Source of the DNA: DASZGI01 sp035938995
Lineage (GTDB): Bacteria > Actinomycetota > Actinomycetes > Streptomycetales > Catenulisporaceae
DNA length: 64,000 bases
Direction of reading: 5' to 3'
Assembly: GCF_035938995.1 (NCBI RefSeq)
Contig: NZ_DASZGI010000038.1
Location: 11,858 to 75,857 of the forward strand
Shown: positions 43,879 through 52,166 of the stretch, in pieces
Numbering within the stretch: position 1 is the first letter of the stretch
How the letters are laid out: each line of letters opens with the position of its first letter
Notes under the pieces: generated by a model
What the model saw: only the letters and a program-made list of their open reading frames with translations
What the model was told of the DNA's origin: nothing
Databases searched by the model: none
Position numbers and translations under genes: made by a program

Positions 43879-44020
43879 ACTCCGAACCCTTCCATACCTC
43901 GGTGTGCCCTGGTAAGACCGATTCGATCCCGGAAAGGTCTCGACCTGGTGACCCCGCGCGCACCCGTCCGACCTTGCGCTGTCAGGCCGTCCGCGGGTGC
44001 ACTAAGGTGCAAACCGATCA

Positions 44021-45193
44021 ATGACTCCCGCGCGGCGGCGGGGGACGGAAAGGTTGGGGGCGGTCAGCATCGCGAGCCAGAACCCAGAGTCGCCGCCGCC
44101 CGGCCAGGCGCCCGCTCCGGAGCCCGGGACCGCAGCACAGCCGCCTACTCCGGCCCCTGCGCCTTTGAGCGCGCCCGATCTTACGCAGGCTTCTCAGCCC
44201 GGCACGACCGGCGGCACGCCCCCGTATGCGCAGCCACAGCAGCCAGGAACGCCGCCCCAAGTGCCGATGGCGCCCAGCGTCGCTGCGCCTCAGGCGCAGT
44301 ACGGCTACCCCGCGCCCGCGCCGCAAATGGGCGGTTACGGGTCCGCTCCCGGCATGCAGCCCGAATATCCGGCATTCGCTCAGCCGCAGGCATACGCTTA
44401 CGGTCCGCCCCCCGATGGTTTCTGGCCTCCGGTCATGCAACCACTGGCCCCTCGTGTCTCCACGAGCGCCGTTCTCACAGCGCTCGCGCTCCTAGGTGTG
44501 GCGATCCTGGTTTTCGTCGGCGCGGTCGCCTTGGCCACGCCCACCGGCGGCACCGCTGCACGCCCTTCCACCGGCGTAACTGCCCAAGACGAGGCGCTGC
44601 GTGCACTGTGGCGGACCGCGTCGGCGAATGACCTGCTGCCCGCGACGCTTAACCGCGAAGGAACCGAGACCTATATCCGCCTCGGCGTCAATCCAGACGA
44701 GACCTGCACCGGCTTGCCTTCCGCGTTCACAGCGGCCCTAGCGCCCGCGACCTGTTCGCGCGCGATCGAGGCGACTTATGTCGACCGGACTCAGACCATC
44801 AGCGCGACCGTCGGTATCGTCGTCCTCTCCGGCTCGATCAACGACCGGCTGCACCTGTTCCAAAGCTGGGCGCCGGACTCGTACGCCATGAAGGACGCGA
44901 TGATGCCGCACGTCTACCCGGTCGCGGGCACCCTCGCGGCCCAGTTCAGCGACGCGCAGCGGGTCACCTGGCAGGGCCAGGTCTCCTCCGACGGCACGTA
45001 CCTCGTCTACGCGGTCACCGCCTTCACCGACGGACGCACCGGACCCGACGCCGCGGCCCGCGCCGCCGCCTCCGGATCGGCCCTGGCCGCGGGCTCCCCG
45101 GCGGTCCAGGTCGCCGGCGACCTGCCCACGGCCATCCAGATCATCCTGACCGCCAAGGAGACCTCCACGGCTGCCGGAGGGAGCGGCTCGTGA
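44021..45193 (+). CDS. Pro-rich single-pass membrane protein linked to mycosin
   Basis: A 390-residue protein I cannot name. A long N-terminal cytoplasmic region (about 15-145) is rich in Pro, Gln, Ala, Tyr and Gly. One membrane span (about 148-170, LTALALLGVAILVFVGAVAL) is followed by an extracytoplasmic domain with two Cys (DETCTGLPS and ATCSRAIE) that may form a disulfide. The domain has VTWQGQVSSDGTYLVYAVTAF near the end. It overlaps the mycosin gene by 4 bp (GTGA), so it is its likely partner, as an anchor or cofactor. No ESX secretion genes are nearby. The start is uncertain. Confidence 0.7.
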   Translation: MTPARRRGTERLGAVSIASQNPESPPPGQAPAPEPGTAAQPPTPAPAPLSAPDLTQASQPGTTGGTPPYAQPQQPGTPPQVPMAPSVAAPQAQYGYPAPAPQMGGYGSAPGMQPEYPAFAQPQAYAYGPPPDGFWPPVMQPLAPRVSTSAVLTALALLGVAILVFVGAVALATPTGGTAARPSTGVTAQDEALRALWRTASANDLLPATLNREGTETYIRLGVNPDETCTGLPSAFTAALAPATCSRAIEATYVDRTQTISATVGIVVLSGSINDRLHLFQSWAPDSYAMKDAMMPHVYPVAGTLAAQFSDAQRVTWQGQVSSDGTYLVYAVTAFTDGRTGPDAAARAAASGSALAAGSPAVQVAGDLPTAIQIILTAKETSTAAGGSGS

Positions 45194-46530
45194 ACCGGAC
45201 AGCCGCCCGCCGCGCCGGCGCTGCCATGGCCGCGCTCGGCTTGACCTGCGGCTCGATCCTCGCCATCGCCGCGCCCGCGCGCGCCGACGAGATCCGCGAC
45301 CACGAATGGCCGCTCGCCTTCCTCAACCTGGCCGCCGCGAACCAGATCTCCACCGGAGCCGGCGTCACCGTCGGCCTGCTCGACTCGGGTGTGATGGGCC
45401 AGCGGGCCGACCTGACCGGCCAGGTCACCACCGGGCCGGACTTCGCGGGCGGGATCGAGCAGCCCGGCCAGACCGGCTGGGGCGAGCACGGCACCTGCAT
45501 GGCGTCGATCATCGCCGGGCACGGCCGGGGCGGAGGGGACGGCATGCTCGGCGCCGCGCCCGGCGCCCATCTGCTCTCGATCCGGGTCATCCGCGACGAC
45601 GACGCCCCTGACATCGGCGGCGCCACCACCAGCGCGACGCCGATCTCCGACGGCATCAGGTACGCGGTCGATCACGGCGCGCGGGTCATATCGATGTCCC
45701 TCGGCGGCAGCGACGCGGGCGGCGCGAGCGACTCGACGCCCGAGGCCGACGCGATCCGGTACGCGCTCGACCACAACGTCGTGGTCGTCGTCGCGGCCGG
45801 GAACTCCGGGGACAAGGGCAACGCGATCCAGTTCCCCGGGGCCGAGCGCGGCGTGATCACCGTGGCCGCGGTCGACTCGTCCGCCCGGCACGCCGGGTTC
45901 TCGACCACCAGCTGGGACGTGTCCGTGGCCGCCCCGGGCGTGAATCTGCCCTGCGACGCGGCAGACAGCGACGACGAATACGAGCTCGGCGACGGCACCA
46001 GCCAGGCCACCGCCTACGCGGCTGGCATCGCCGCGCTGCTGGTCTCCGAAAACCACAACCTGAGCCCCGCCCAGGTCCGCGACATCCTGGAACAGACCGC
46101 GCGCGACAAACCCGCCGGGGGCCGCGACGACCAGAACGGCTTCGGCATCGTCGACCCCGTCGCGGCGCTTAAGGCAGCGGCGAGCGTAAAAGGCGCCTCC
46201 GAGACGCCGGGCGCCGGGTCAGGCACCGTCGCCGCGCACTTCGGATACGGCCCCACCGAGGTGGTCGCCGAACCGGTCGGCTCGTTCGGCTCGATGCCGC
46301 GCGCGATCGTCGGGGGAGTGCTCCTGCTGATCGCGGCCCTCGTGATCGGGATCCAAATCCTCCGCCGCTCCCGGCACAGGGCCGCCGAAGCCATCGCCGC
46401 CCAGTTCGCCGACCCGCTTGCAGCGCCGGTCGTGCCTATGGCGCCTGGCTGGCCCCAAGTCATCCAGCCGCCCATAGCGCAGCCGCCGCCTCCTGAGCCG
46501 CCCTCCTGGCCGCCCCCACCCGGCGGCTAA
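45190..46530 (+). CDS. type VII secretion-associated serine protease (mycosin), S8 family
   Basis: A 446-residue secreted subtilisin-like protease. A signal peptide (about 1-35) precedes the S8 catalytic triad: Asp in VGLLDSGVMG, His in GEHGTCMASI and Ser in GDGTSQATAYAAG. The oxyanion Asn is in AAGNSGDKG. A C-terminal membrane span (about 380-397, AIVGGVLLLIAALVIG) and a Pro-rich cytoplasmic tail match the mycosin layout. Mycosins act with ESX type VII secretion in mycobacteria. Here it stands without ecc or esx genes. It overlaps the preceding Pro-rich membrane protein by 4 bp. Confidence 0.9.
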   Translation: MNRTAARRAGAAMAALGLTCGSILAIAAPARADEIRDHEWPLAFLNLAAANQISTGAGVTVGLLDSGVMGQRADLTGQVTTGPDFAGGIEQPGQTGWGEHGTCMASIIAGHGRGGGDGMLGAAPGAHLLSIRVIRDDDAPDIGGATTSATPISDGIRYAVDHGARVISMSLGGSDAGGASDSTPEADAIRYALDHNVVVVVAAGNSGDKGNAIQFPGAERGVITVAAVDSSARHAGFSTTSWDVSVAAPGVNLPCDAADSDDEYELGDGTSQATAYAAGIAALLVSENHNLSPAQVRDILEQTARDKPAGGRDDQNGFGIVDPVAALKAAASVKGASETPGAGSGTVAAHFGYGPTEVVAEPVGSFGSMPRAIVGGVLLLIAALVIGIQILRRSRHRAAEAIAAQFADPLAAPVVPMAPGWPQVIQPPIAQPPPPEPPSWPPPPGG

Positions 46531-46533
46531 GCT
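46528..46533 (+). promoter_or_regulatory. -10 element of a leaderless sseB promoter
   Basis: TAAGCT overlaps the mycosin stop codon and is followed by six bases and the ATG at 46540. It would allow independent transcription of the SseB-family gene. Confidence 0.4.
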
Positions 46534-46539
46534 CGCCAG

Positions 46540-47313
46540 ATGACCGACTCCCACAAGCGCACGATCGCACCTAGCGGCTTCGAGGGCGACGACGGTTCGG
46601 CAGATCCGGAGCTGACCCAGGCGCTCGGCGCGCACCACCGCGGCGAGATCGACCGCTACGCGCTTTATCCCGCCCTGGTGGGTAAGCGGGTCCTGGCACC
46701 GGTCGTCGCGATCCTCGGCGAGAGCGAGCCGGTCGAGAGCGGCGAAGGCGTCGGCCTGCGCCGCGACAAGGACAGTGAGATGGCGCTGGTCACGCTCCTG
46801 GCCGCGGACGGCGCCAAGGCGGTCCCGGTGTTCACCTCCACCGACAAGCTGAGTGTGTGGGGCTCGACCAGCGGTTTTCCGGGCGCTCGACCGGTCCCTG
46901 TCTCGGTGGAGCGGGCCGCCGCCGCGGCGATCCAGGAAGAGGCGGACGTTCTGCTGATCGACCTCGGCACGGACGAGCAGTTTGAGCTCGGCGGCGCCGC
47001 GCTGCGCGCGTTCGCCACCGGGCGCGTCCCCACCCTGCCCGACGCCGACCCCGACGTCGTCGCGGCCCTGCTGGTCGTGCTCCGCTCGGTCCCCGAAGTC
47101 GCCGACGTCCTCAAAAGCGCACGCGTCGGTGCCTTCGCGCAAGGTGCCGTGCTCGAACTGGGCTTCACCGAGGGAACCGATCCGCGCACGCTCGCCGAAC
47201 CGCTGCGCCGCGTGGCCGAGAGCATCGCTGCCGATTCACTGTTGCGCGATCGGCTCGGCGACGGCTTGTCGATCGTCGCCGCCCCGCCGCCTGACGAATC
47301 CGAGGACTCCTGA
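46540..47313 (+). CDS. SseB-family protein
   Basis: A 257-residue cytoplasmic protein of the SseB N-terminal domain family. The N-terminal half has the recognisable pattern: RYALYPALVGKRVLAPVVA, MALVTLLAADGAKAVPVFTST and the ALLIDLG-type strand near residue 140. A C-terminal domain (about 165-255) is the SseB C-terminal extension, with VLELGFTEGTDPRTLAEPLRR. The function is unknown; related proteins sit next to infC in other actinobacteria. It starts 9 bp after the mycosin stop and is convergent with the DUF1844 gene. Confidence 0.82.
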   Translation: MTDSHKRTIAPSGFEGDDGSADPELTQALGAHHRGEIDRYALYPALVGKRVLAPVVAILGESEPVESGEGVGLRRDKDSEMALVTLLAADGAKAVPVFTSTDKLSVWGSTSGFPGARPVPVSVERAAAAAIQEEADVLLIDLGTDEQFELGGAALRAFATGRVPTLPDADPDVVAALLVVLRSVPEVADVLKSARVGAFAQGAVLELGFTEGTDPRTLAEPLRRVAESIAADSLLRDRLGDGLSIVAAPPPDESEDS

Positions 47314-47324
47314 ACTGAGGAGTC
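47305..47324. terminator. weak hairpin between the SseB gene and the DUF1844 gene
   Basis: GACTCCT (47305-47311) and AGGAGTC (47318-47324) form a 7-bp stem with loop GAACTG, between convergent stops. No U tract. Confidence 0.4.
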
Positions 47325-47329
47325 GGTGC

Positions 47330-47725
47330 CTAAGGGAGTACCGGACCGGTCAGCTTCTCGCCCGGGGCCGACTCGGGAGGATCCGGCACGACAGAGGCTT
47401 CACGGAACGCCAACTGAAGCGTCCGCAGCCCATCGCGCAGCGGCGCGGCGTGTTGTGAACCGATCTCCGGAGCGGCGGCGGTCACCAGCCCGGCGAGCGC
47501 GGTGATCAGCTTGCGCGCCTCGTCCAGATCGACCGGCTCCGGCGGCTGTGCGGAGCCGCCCTCAGCTGCAGGTTCGCCGAGACCCAGCTGAACCGCCGCG
47601 GCCGTCATCAGATGAACCGCGAGCGTCGCGATCACCTCGACGGCGGGAACGTCCGCCAGGTCGCGGGCGTCCGGCCGGTCCGCGAAGTCGTGCGCTCCGG
47701 AGCCGGGCGGCGTGCGGTCGGTCAT
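47330..47725 (-). CDS. DUF1844 domain-containing protein
   Basis: A 131-residue protein. The DUF1844 core is PAVEVIATLAVHLMTAAAVQLG, then DLDEARKLITALAGLVTAAAP and PLRDGLRTLQLAFREAS, all helical and amphipathic. It is cytoplasmic and of unknown function. In actinobacteria this gene is typically divergent from infC, as here. ATG 47725 is chosen; upstream codons in the frame are Cys/Arg-rich and non-coding in character. Convergent with the SseB-family gene. Confidence 0.82.
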   Translation of the reverse strand: MTDRTPPGSGAHDFADRPDARDLADVPAVEVIATLAVHLMTAAAVQLGLGEPAAEGGSAQPPEPVDLDEARKLITALAGLVTAAAPEIGSQHAAPLRDGLRTLQLAFREASVVPDPPESAPGEKLTGPVLP

Positions 47726-47766
47726 GGGCCGATCCTCGCACGGCGGGCGGCCTGGCCGGGACGTGC

Positions 47767-47772
47767 TACATT
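47767..47772 (+). promoter_or_regulatory. -10 element of the infC leader promoter
   Basis: Extended -10 TGC-TACATT; transcription would start near 47779, leaving a leader of about 345 nt before infC. No clear -35. Confidence 0.5.
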
Positions 47773-47962
47773 TGGTGCAGCGACCAACCGTCGGCGCGCC
47801 CGCAAGCGCGGCGGCGGTCCGCAAGTGGAGGGCCCACCTCCCACCCGATCGACCAGGAGGCCGACGGGTACGGTCCCAGCACGCGTCGCCTGCCGTAGGT
47901 GTCCTGTCGGCGGGAGGAGTCGTGCGACGCGGTGCTGAGTGAGCGCGGCGTCCCGGTAGGTG

Positions 47963-47999
47963 GAGCTCTGCATGGAATACATGCGGAGCTCTTTTGTTT
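47963..47999 (+). terminator. intrinsic terminator (attenuator) in the infC leader
   Basis: A 12-bp stem (47963-47974 GAGCTCTGCATG, 47980-47991 CATGCGGAGCTC, one U-G wobble) with loop GAATA, followed at once by TTTTGTTT. It lies between the promoter and infC on the coding strand, so it must be read through. It is the only textbook U-tract terminator noticed in the window. Confidence 0.85.
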
Positions 48000-48125
48000 G
48001 CCGGTGTGGGTCACGTATCTGAGCGTGCCCTTGCAGATCAAGGCGGTGCGGGCTCCCAATCCGTACCGCGCGCGGTCGGCGGCTCACGGCTCGCCGCCCC
48101 GGCCCGCATGAACTTAGGAGGCCCC

Positions 48126-48797
48126 ATCAGCGCCGAACCCCGTATCAACGACCGGATCCGCGTGCCCGAGGTGCGCTTGGTCGGCCCGGACGGCCAGCAG
48201 GTCGGCATCGTGGCCATCCAGGACGCGCTGCGCCTGGCCCAGGAGGCGGACCTCGATCTGGTCGAGATCGTCCCGACCGGCCGTCCGCCGGTGGCCAAGC
48301 TCATGGACTACGGCAAGTACAAGTACGAGTCCGCGATGAAGGCCCGCGAGGCGCGCAAGAACCAGGCGCACACGATCATCAAAGAGATGAAGCTCCGGCC
48401 GAAGATCGACCCGCACGACTACGAGACCAAGAAGGGTCACGTCGTGCGGTTCCTGAACGCCGGGGACAAGGTCAAGATCACGATCATGTTCCGCGGGCGC
48501 GAGCAGTCCCGGCCGGAGCTCGGCCGCCGCCTGCTCGACCGCCTCGCCGCGGACGTGGAGGATCTCGGCTTCGTCGAGTTCGCGCCCAAGCAGGACGGCC
48601 GCAACATGATCATGGTGCTCGGCCCGCGCAAGAAGAAGGTCGAGGCGATGGCCGAGGCCCGGGCCGCGAAGGCGGCCAAGGCCGGCACCGACGGCCGCGC
48701 CCGGGAGCGGGATGCGGTCGCCCCGTCCGACGTGGTCGCCGCCGAGGAACTGCTTCCGGCCGAGGACGTCGCGCCCGAGCAGGGCGCGGCCGAGTAG
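48126..48797 (+). CDS. infC: translation initiation factor IF-3
   Basis: A 223-residue IF-3, binding the 30S subunit and policing start-codon choice. The N-terminal domain starts ISAEPRINDRIRVPEVRLVGP. The linker has KLMDYGKYKYE, and the C-terminal domain has IKEMKLRPKIDPHDYETK and IMFRGREQSRPELG. An acidic tail of about 45 residues is long for the family. The start is probably the ATC at 48126: AGGAGG ends four bases before it and the known protein begins at this residue. An in-frame ATG at 48108 lacks a ribosome site. The rare start fits IF-3 autocontrol as in E. coli (AUU). First gene of infC-rpmI-rplT. Confidence 0.93.
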   Translation: MSAEPRINDRIRVPEVRLVGPDGQQVGIVAIQDALRLAQEADLDLVEIVPTGRPPVAKLMDYGKYKYESAMKAREARKNQAHTIIKEMKLRPKIDPHDYETKKGHVVRFLNAGDKVKITIMFRGREQSRPELGRRLLDRLAADVEDLGFVEFAPKQDGRNMIMVLGPRKKKVEAMAEARAAKAAKAGTDGRARERDAVAPSDVVAAEELLPAEDVAPEQGAAE

Positions 48798-48943
48798 GAC
48801 CCGGATCATCCGGCCGGCGCCGTCCGGCCCGAGGCGCCCGTGCGCTCTTCGGCCGGCTCGCCGGCCGGCGGCGGACCCGGTCCGCCGCACCACGCGTGCC
48901 GCGCGCACGCGCCAGCGAATGAGGAATGAGGAGAACGGCTGCC

Positions 48944-49138
48944 ATGCCGAAGAACAAGACCCACAGCGGTGCCAAGAAGCGCTTCCGCCTCACCGGCTCC
49001 GGCAAGGTCATGCGCGGTCAGGCCGGCAAGCGCCACCTGCTCGAGCACAAGCCGTCCACGTACACCCGCCGGGTGACCGGCGAAGTGGTCGCGGCCCCCG
49101 CCGACGTGAAGAAGATCAAGCGGCTGCTCGGCAAGTGA
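48944..49138 (+). CDS. rpmI: 50S ribosomal protein L35
   Basis: A 64-residue basic ribosomal protein. It starts MPKNKTHSGAKKRFRLTGSG, the canonical L35 N-terminus, and continues with KHRLLEHK-type residues (KRHLLEHKPSTYTRRV) to LLGK. Standard length. GAGGAG lies 12 bases upstream of ATG 48944, and this start is set by the conserved N-terminus. It sits 146 bp after infC and 154 bp before rplT in the usual order. Confidence 0.96.
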   Translation: MPKNKTHSGAKKRFRLTGSGKVMRGQAGKRHLLEHKPSTYTRRVTGEVVAAPADVKKIKRLLGK

Positions 49139-49292
49139 CCCAAGCCCGCACGCTGCCCCCGGCGCCGTCGCGATGACGGACGCACCCGCGTAAGCACGGC
49201 GGGGCGGCAGCACCTACCGGACCGACCACTGACGAGAGTCGGGGAAGGGCGGCGCATCCCGCCGCGGCCCCGCGCAAGGAGTTGAGAACGAC

Positions 49293-49679
49293 ATGGCACG
49301 CGTGAAGCGGGCGGTAAACGCCCAGAAGAAGCGCCGCGCGATCCTCGAGCAGGCCAGCGGTTACCGCGGCCAGCGCTCGCGCCTGTACCGCAAGGCCAAG
49401 GAGCAGGTCACCCACTCCCTGGTGTACGCCTACCGCGACCGCAAGAAGCGGAAGGGCGACTTCCGGCGCCTGTGGATCCAGCGGATCAACGCCGCCGCCC
49501 GCGCCAACGGCATCACCTACAACCGGTTCATCCAGGGCCTGAAGGCCGCCGGTGTCGAGGTGGACCGCAAGATCCTGGCCGACTTGGCCGTCAACGACGC
49601 CGCGGCGTTCGCCGCACTGGTCGAGGTGGCGCAGAAGGCGCTGCCGACCGACGTCAACGCGCCCCGGGCGGCGGCCTGA
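49293..49679 (+). CDS. rplT: 50S ribosomal protein L20
   Basis: A 128-residue 23S rRNA-binding protein needed early in 50S assembly. The canonical start MARVKRAVNAQKKRRAILEQ and the segments RKRKGDFRRLWIQRINAA-like and YNRFIQGLKAAGVEVDRK identify it. Length is normal. AAGGAG precedes the ATG. In some bacteria L20 represses its own operon through the infC leader; a comparable role of the 47963-47999 attenuator is possible but unproven here. Confidence 0.97.
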   Translation: MARVKRAVNAQKKRRAILEQASGYRGQRSRLYRKAKEQVTHSLVYAYRDRKKRKGDFRRLWIQRINAAARANGITYNRFIQGLKAAGVEVDRKILADLAVNDAAAFAALVEVAQKALPTDVNAPRAAA

Positions 49680-49720
49680 CCGCCCGTCCCCGGCCCGCGT
49701 CCCCCGCAGGCCCGCACGAC

Positions 49721-50563
49721 GTGGCGAGCCCCCTGATCACCTCCCCCCGGTCCACCCGGGCGGTGGCGGCCCGGAGGCTCGCCACCCGCGCGTTCCGGGC
49801 GAAGCAGGGACTTTTCCTGGTCGAGGGGCCGCAGGCGGTGCGCGAGGCGGCGGCCCACGGCGCGGGAATCACCGAGCTCTACTACACCGCCGCAGCGGCC
49901 GAGCGGCACCCGCGGATCGTCCAGGCCGCCCGCGACGGCGGCGCGGCGCTTTTGCCGGCCACCGACGAGGTCGTGTCCTCGCTGAGCGACACCGTGCACC
50001 CGCAAGGCATGGTCGCTGTGTGCCGCTTCCTCGACGAGCCTGTGGCCGCGGTCTTGGCCCACGCCCCGCGCCTCGTGGTACTCCTCGCCCACGTGCGCGA
50101 CCCGGGCAACGTGGGCTCCGTCATCCGCGCCGCCGACGCCGCGGGGGCCGACGCGGTCTTGGTGAGCGACGAGTCCGTGGACGTGTACAACCCCAAAGCT
50201 GTGCGCGCCACCGTTGGGTCGCTCTTCCATCTGCCTATTGCCGTCGGGGTACCCGTAGACGCCGCCGTGGCCGAGTGCCGCACTGCTGGCCTTAGGGTCC
50301 TCGCCGCCGACGGAACTGGCGCGCTCGATCTCGACGACGAGGCCGACTCGGGCGCCCTTCGCGCCCCGACCTGTTGGATGTTCGGCAACGAGGCATGGGG
50401 ACTTCCGGAGGAACTCCGGTCCCTCGCGGACGCCGCCGTACGCGTGCCGATCCACGGCAAGGCCGAAAGCCTGAACTTATCTACAGCCGCAGCCGTGTGC
50501 CTGTACGCATCGGCGCGTGCCCAGCGACAATACGGGGAAGAAGGGGAGCACGGTCGGCGCTAG
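49721..50563 (+). CDS. SpoU/TrmH-family RNA 2'-O-methyltransferase
   Basis: A 280-residue SPOUT enzyme that methylates ribose of rRNA or tRNA. The three SpoU motifs are present: VRDPGNVGSVIRAADAAGAD (motif 1, near residue 127), CWMFGNEAWGLP (motif 2, near 222) and ESLNLSTAAAVCLY (motif 3, near 250). An N-terminal L30e-like substrate domain begins with LFLVEGPQAVREA. GTG 49721 is chosen since the N-terminal domain begins there, 41 bp after rplT. The location next to rplT is conserved in streptomycetes. The exact target nucleotide is unknown. Confidence 0.88.
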   Translation: MASPLITSPRSTRAVAARRLATRAFRAKQGLFLVEGPQAVREAAAHGAGITELYYTAAAAERHPRIVQAARDGGAALLPATDEVVSSLSDTVHPQGMVAVCRFLDEPVAAVLAHAPRLVVLLAHVRDPGNVGSVIRAADAAGADAVLVSDESVDVYNPKAVRATVGSLFHLPIAVGVPVDAAVAECRTAGLRVLAADGTGALDLDDEADSGALRAPTCWMFGNEAWGLPEELRSLADAAVRVPIHGKAESLNLSTAAAVCLYASARAQRQYGEEGEHGRR

Positions 50564-50702
50564 AAGGCGCATACGGCGCTTCGGTTCGATTGCTGATGCG
50601 CCTGTGCAAGCTGTGGACCGCGGTGCAAGCTGCAAAGGCAAGTGCATTCCTCCGGCTCTGGCGGAACAGCAGTGGTAGCGGGAATGATGGCGACCTGAGG
50701 AC

Positions 50703-51971
50703 ATGATGGGTGGAACCGGGCGCCGTCCAAACCTCGGGGAGAGCGGCACCGTCCGTGGAAAGGGGCGCGGGACGTTGGACGCACCGAGCACGGTCGATCG
50801 GATCGCCGACTCAGCGGCGAACGCGACACCCGAGCCTGCCTATGTGCGCGCCCGCGGCAAAGGGACCGGGTGGACGGCGTCGTGGCCCGCGGCCGAGCAG
50901 TCACAGCCCTGCCCAGCGGACGCTGACGTGCCCTACGACGAGCTGCCCGACGGGGTCGTGATCGCGGACGAGCACGGACACATCATGGTGTTCAACAAGG
51001 CGGCCGCCCGCGTCACCGGGATCGACCCCGCGACGGCGGTCGGCAAGCGGCTGGACGAGGCGCTGCCGCTGGAAGACCTCGAAGGCCGGGCCTGGTGGCA
51101 GTGCACCGACCCCTACGGCGGCCTCGCGATCCGCACCGGCCAGCCCGAAACGCAGTTGCTCCTGCCCGGAGGCCGCGGCGTGCTGGTGACCGCCCGGTTC
51201 ATCCGCGAAGGCGAGGCCGTGCAGCGCGTCATCGTGGGCTTGCGCGACACTTCGGGCCGGGCGCGCGCCGAGCGGCGGCACGCGGACCTGATCGCGACCG
51301 TCGCCCATGAACTGCGCTCCCCGCTCACCAGCGTTAAGGGCTTCACCGCCACGCTGCTGGCGAAGTGGGAGCGGTTCACCGACGACCAGCGCAAACTGAT
51401 GCTGGAAACCGTCGACGCGGACGCCGACCGGGTCACCCGCCTGATCGCCGAGCTGCTCGACATCGCCCGGATCGACTCCGGCCGCCTTCAGCTCTTCCGC
51501 TACCCCGTCGACGTCGAGGAACTCGTCCACGAGCAGATCGCCGGCATCGTGGCGGCCGGGCAGAGCTTGGACCGCTTCGTGGTCGACGCCCGCCCCGTGC
51601 CCCCCGCGTATGCCGACCCGGACAAGCTGCGCCAAGTACTGGCCAACCTGCTGGAAAACGCGGTGCGCCACGGCGACGGGCGTGTCAGGATCACTGTTGA
51701 GCTGGAGGCAGTGGAGGCGGTGAACACACCGCAGGCACCGGAGGGATCATCCGGCATGGTGGCCGTGACCGTGGAGGACGAGGGGCCCGGCATCCCCGAC
51801 GAGATGCTCGGGCGCGTCTTCACGCGCTTCTGGCGCGGAAACCGGCGCGGCGGCACGGGCCTGGGCCTCTACATCGTCAAGGGCGTCATCGAAGCCCACG
51901 GCGGCACCATCACCGTCGGCCGCGCCCCCGGCGGCGGCGCGCAGTTCCGATTTACCGTGCCCGCGGCCTGA
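50703..51971 (+). CDS. orphan PAS-domain sensor histidine kinase
   Basis: A 422-residue cytoplasmic kinase. A PAS domain (about residues 78-185, LPDGVVIADEHGHIMVFNKA and GIDPATAVGKRLDEAL) precedes the HisKA dimerisation helix with phospho-acceptor His in VAHELRSPLTSVKGF (near 203). The ATPase domain has N box NLLENAVRHG, G1 VEDEGPGIPDE and G2 GTGLGLYIVKG. There is no membrane span and no adjacent response regulator, so its partner is elsewhere. The place between the RNA methyltransferase and pheS is conserved in related genomes, as I recall. The sensed signal is unknown. Confidence 0.9.
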   Translation: MMGGTGRRPNLGESGTVRGKGRGTLDAPSTVDRIADSAANATPEPAYVRARGKGTGWTASWPAAEQSQPCPADADVPYDELPDGVVIADEHGHIMVFNKAAARVTGIDPATAVGKRLDEALPLEDLEGRAWWQCTDPYGGLAIRTGQPETQLLLPGGRGVLVTARFIREGEAVQRVIVGLRDTSGRARAERRHADLIATVAHELRSPLTSVKGFTATLLAKWERFTDDQRKLMLETVDADADRVTRLIAELLDIARIDSGRLQLFRYPVDVEELVHEQIAGIVAAGQSLDRFVVDARPVPPAYADPDKLRQVLANLLENAVRHGDGRVRITVELEAVEAVNTPQAPEGSSGMVAVTVEDEGPGIPDEMLGRVFTRFWRGNRRGGTGLGLYIVKGVIEAHGGTITVGRAPGGGAQFRFTVPAA

Positions 51972-52166
51972 CGCCCCGCAGCCTCGTCGCGAGGCAGGTT
52001 TTCCACAGGGCTGAAGATCGCGGGCTATTCCCACGTCGCAACCGCCTAAGCTTGCATCTGCGCACCCGCGCGGCCGATGCCCGGTCGCCGCTCACGGCGG
52101 TATCCGCGGCACAGTCCCCGAACGAGCGCGCCCCCGTGGCGTGGTGGAGCGGAAGTAGAGCATCGG

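Noticed and set aside
43900..43945. Possible tRNA around GATTCGATCCCGG
   Set aside because: The T-arm-like string has no matching acceptor, D or anticodon stems on either strand.
44021..47313. Type VII secretion gene cluster
   Set aside because: Only a mycosin and one unidentified membrane protein are present; no EccB-E or WXG100 proteins were found.
48108..48125. ATG 48108 as the infC start
   Set aside because: It has no ribosome site, and the strong AGGAGG lies downstream of it, ahead of ATC 48126. It remains the fallback start.
51999..52007. TTTTCCACA, similar to a DnaA box
   Set aside because: A single copy with one mismatch to TTATCCACA, far from dnaA or a box cluster; not an origin.
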